This document shows positions 61,434 to 64,000 of a stretch of DNA of 64,000 nt, one piece after another. Source of the stretch: Terfezia claveryi (lineage: Eukaryota; Ascomycota; Pezizomycetes; Pezizales; Pezizaceae); assembly GCA_015179025.1 (NCBI GenBank), contig WHUX01000001.1:972501-1036500 (forward strand), in the 5' to 3' direction. The notes under the pieces are model-generated. The model saw only the letters and a list, made by a program, of their open reading frames with translations, ran no database searches and was not told the origin of the DNA. Made by a program: the position numbers and the translations under genes. Numbering within the stretch: position 1 is the first letter of the stretch; each line of letters opens with the position of its first letter.

Positions 61434-64000
61434 GCGGTGTGCTGCACATTAACAAGTGGGATTCAAAACCTGTGAATTTTTCGGATGTTAATGGGGTTTT
61501 TTTTTTTTCCTTCGTGATTTGGTTTTGCTAGTCTCAGTGAGTGAGGAGTGTTGGTCCAGGGGGGGCTCTGTGTTGGCAAATCATCATGGTGCGTTTATGC
61601 TGGCTCGATGGATGATGGATTGATGAACAAGATGCAATGGTATGATGGACACTGCAATGACAGATGAAGGCTTACTTTTAAAAAAAATTTGCTTTTTTTC
61701 CCCTCAACTTCCTTTTTTTTGCACTATCATTTCAGTCTTGTCCGTACCACAATACCTAGGCAATCTATAGTATTCACATACGTATTCCTACATTTCCCCG
61801 TCCACTATCTGTCTACATTGCCAAACCCCGGGCAGAGACAGAGATGGGATGACTCAAATACAAGTATCCAGGGTTCAGAGATAATTTTTTTTTTTTTTTC
61901 CCCCTAAACAGAGCTGGCCTAGGATGGAATAATCCAATCGTAGGAATTATCTGTCGGTTGAGCATCGTGGCGCACTTACCAGGCATCCTAGCGGGACCTG
62001 CAGAATGTTGAGTTCTCCACAACGTTTCATGTAAGACGTCTTGAGATGCGAGCGCGGCAGTGGTCTCCATCAGTTAGGCGAATGCTATATATATGATTGG
62101 AATATGGTCAAATCGGGCGGAGTAGGAGATGTGGTTGGTCTGGAAAAAGTCTGTGGCAATGTAAATTTATCTTGCGGGTTGCCTGACAATACGTGGTACC
62201 GGGAATATCACTACGTAGAGATACGTACTCCATATATCCCGTAAACCGTGGTTGGTAGCGCTATATTAAGCGTCGTGGAAGCCATCAATTGGGCGACTTG
62301 TGGAATCTGGGACTCAGAGGCGGGGTGGCTTGTGCTGGGAATAGATTATCTCATCAATAATAATTTATGATATCCCAATTTCTTTTTTTATATTGGTAAC
62401 GGGAGGCTTGATATCTTTCACAATAGCAAGGGGCGTCGATGGTTGTGTTTCCAATAGTGTGGAACTGCGAAACGGCCCAGGAAACGTTCAATGCAGTTGG
62501 ATTTGTAACGAACGATTCTCGTCTCGATATTGCATGAATTGAGCTAGGATGACGAAGCAAGGGTCGCTGTAGCCCGATCCACCGTACAGCTGCACTGGCC
62601 GGGTTTTGGCGAAGCTCTGAAGATCGTGTGGCAAGCGATGTGTGGGGTGTTTGATGTAAGAAGCACATCTTAATTAGCGAGTCATAGTGACAGTGGCATT
62701 TTTTTCTCCAGCTATCAGTGTTAGCTGTAGTATATTTTGGGGGGCAAATGTAGATAGTACCAATGCATTTCTTTGATGTGGTTGATAACAAAGCTTCAGA
62801 TCAAGGAGTTATTTCTATACGGTGTGGTTGACGAGTGTACAAGTAATTCGCTTATCACATCCACGTGTAGTGGTATACACCTCATGTGGTCGGGTCCACT
62901 CATGAGATCCAAGTTTGGGGATATTGAGAGCTGAAAGAGAGAGTGACTAAACCGAAGGAGAACTCATCCTAGTACCGAGTATGGATCGATGTATCAGTAC
63001 GTTTCAAAAGGTAGACTTGTGTGAAGGGTGTTGCTGCTCTGTATCTGTAGAGGAAAAGAGGGGACAGGACACAAGCTTGTAACGGGCGGGATTGTTGTGG
63101 TTACACCCTGTAACCACAGTTTCCCTAGATCGATATTCTGTAAACCTTCCCCCCTGCATGCCCGAGCTGTCTGCCTCTTGAGAGGTGGTCTCTGTTCACG
63201 AAATATTCCATACGGTAGGCATAATTGCTTTTCTCACCTTCCTGTCTTCGTGACGAAGCCCAAAATATCGCTGTCTATGGTAGGTGTGCTGTCATAAGAT
63301 AAATGGGTGTATGGCGTGCATGGCCGTCGATACAGGTCAACGCCAGGCGTATATGTGAGGAACCAGACTGGCGTTCTGTAGCAACATTGAGCTCAATGTA
63401 CTCTTCGTAACTGTTATGCCCCAAATACCATACAGTGAGACCCAGGTGGCAAAATGGTCAACCAGGTGCTTCAGAAGTACTAGTCTAAGGAGTAACTGAC
63501 AAACCTTCGTTGCGGCTCAGTAGCAGGTATGGCAGATCACTAAGTACCTCCGGAGCTCTCGTCTCACCTGTTGGACTCTGGTTCATACGTAAATCCTTGT
63601 AACCTACGAACCGAAATTAAACCACTTCTCGTGCATGGGCTTCAGCCTTTATGTGAGTTCTGTGATTGAGAGTATGCTGGGAGGCGGATGTTGGGCCTCA
63701 GGAAGCTATAAGGGGGGATATTTGCTAATTAATATTAAGCGGCTAAGAGGCGGAGGTTAAAGGTGTATGGAGGTGAACTAGTATGGTACCTTGGGTGAGA
63801 GTTACAATTATTACCAGACCTTTAAAATGAACTTCAAAATGAACTTCTAAGGTTGTTCAAGTTGTGACAGTATGAAACTTTACCTAACTTTGAAGGCTTC
63901 TAGTCTGGTTAAGGTTACTTCATTTCCATGACTTCCGTAATGGGCAATTTGAAAAACAAGTTAGTTTGCAGCCAATCCCAGCTAGTTGATTTCCCAAAGG
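61434..64000. other. Terminal intergenic region, no gene recognised
   Basis: The first 500 bases are T-rich 3' flank of IDI1. The rest has short ORFs only, a TAGTCTGG copy at 63901-63908, and a direct repeat of AAAATGAACTTC near 63826-63848. A gene may begin beyond the window. Confidence 0.5.

Noticed and set aside
63445..63453. GGTGGCAAA, the yeast Rpn4 proteasome-associated control element
   Set aside because: It is an exact match but not near any proteasome gene in the window, and about 0.5 matches are expected by chance. UMP1 and RPN1 upstream regions lack it.

Overview
This is nuclear DNA of a filamentous ascomycete (Pezizomycotina). The genes are split by short introns, mostly 47-100 bp, with GT(A/T)(A/T)G donors and CTAAC/CTAAT branch sites. 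The proteins are ascomycete-type: an ATP25 with a fused RsfS-like domain, a Git3/Gpr1-type GPCR, a TAO3/PAG1 protein, and a GPI-anchored tandem-repeat wall protein. About half of the window is intergenic, which would fit an early-diverging class such as Pezizomycetes, but I cannot fix the taxon from sequence alone. I rebuilt the exon-intron structures by hand. Every model closes in frame except the GPCR, which appears to lack one base at each of two places.

Layout: 3-926 (+) is the 3' end of a repeat-rich GPI-anchored protein. 2206-2926 is a TA-flanked Tc1/mariner remnant. Then come PRP22 (-), a UBL3/MUB-type prenylated ubiquitin-fold protein (+), UMP1 (-), a 4E-T-like eIF4E-binding protein (-) divergent from URB1 (+), a second TA-flanked inverted-repeat element (21919-23196), ATP25 (-), and a Git3-type GPCR (-) with a long empty upstream region. 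Next are a UCH-family deubiquitinase (+) convergent with RPN1 (-), a type II membrane glycosyltransferase-like gene (+) divergent from RPN1 and convergent with TAO3/PAG1 (-), NADPH-cytochrome P450 reductase (+) divergent from TAO3, a two-RRM protein (+) and isopentenyl-diphosphate isomerase (+). The last 2.5 kb shows no gene.

Functional themes: most genes are single-copy housekeeping genes for splicing, ribosome assembly, mRNA cap control, mitochondrial ATP synthase expression, polarity and sterol/isoprenoid supply. Four belong to the ubiquitin-proteasome sphere (UBL3-like, UMP1, UCH, RPN1) within about 30 kb. The less ordinary signals are in the non-coding DNA: two transposon-like insertions with TA target duplications, a dispersed TAGTCTGG end-like motif, and GTAC-rich boxes at nearly the same distance (about 140-210 bp) upstream of three start codons. 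I found no convincing new multi-gene system, no CRISPR array, no rRNA and no tRNA I would defend.
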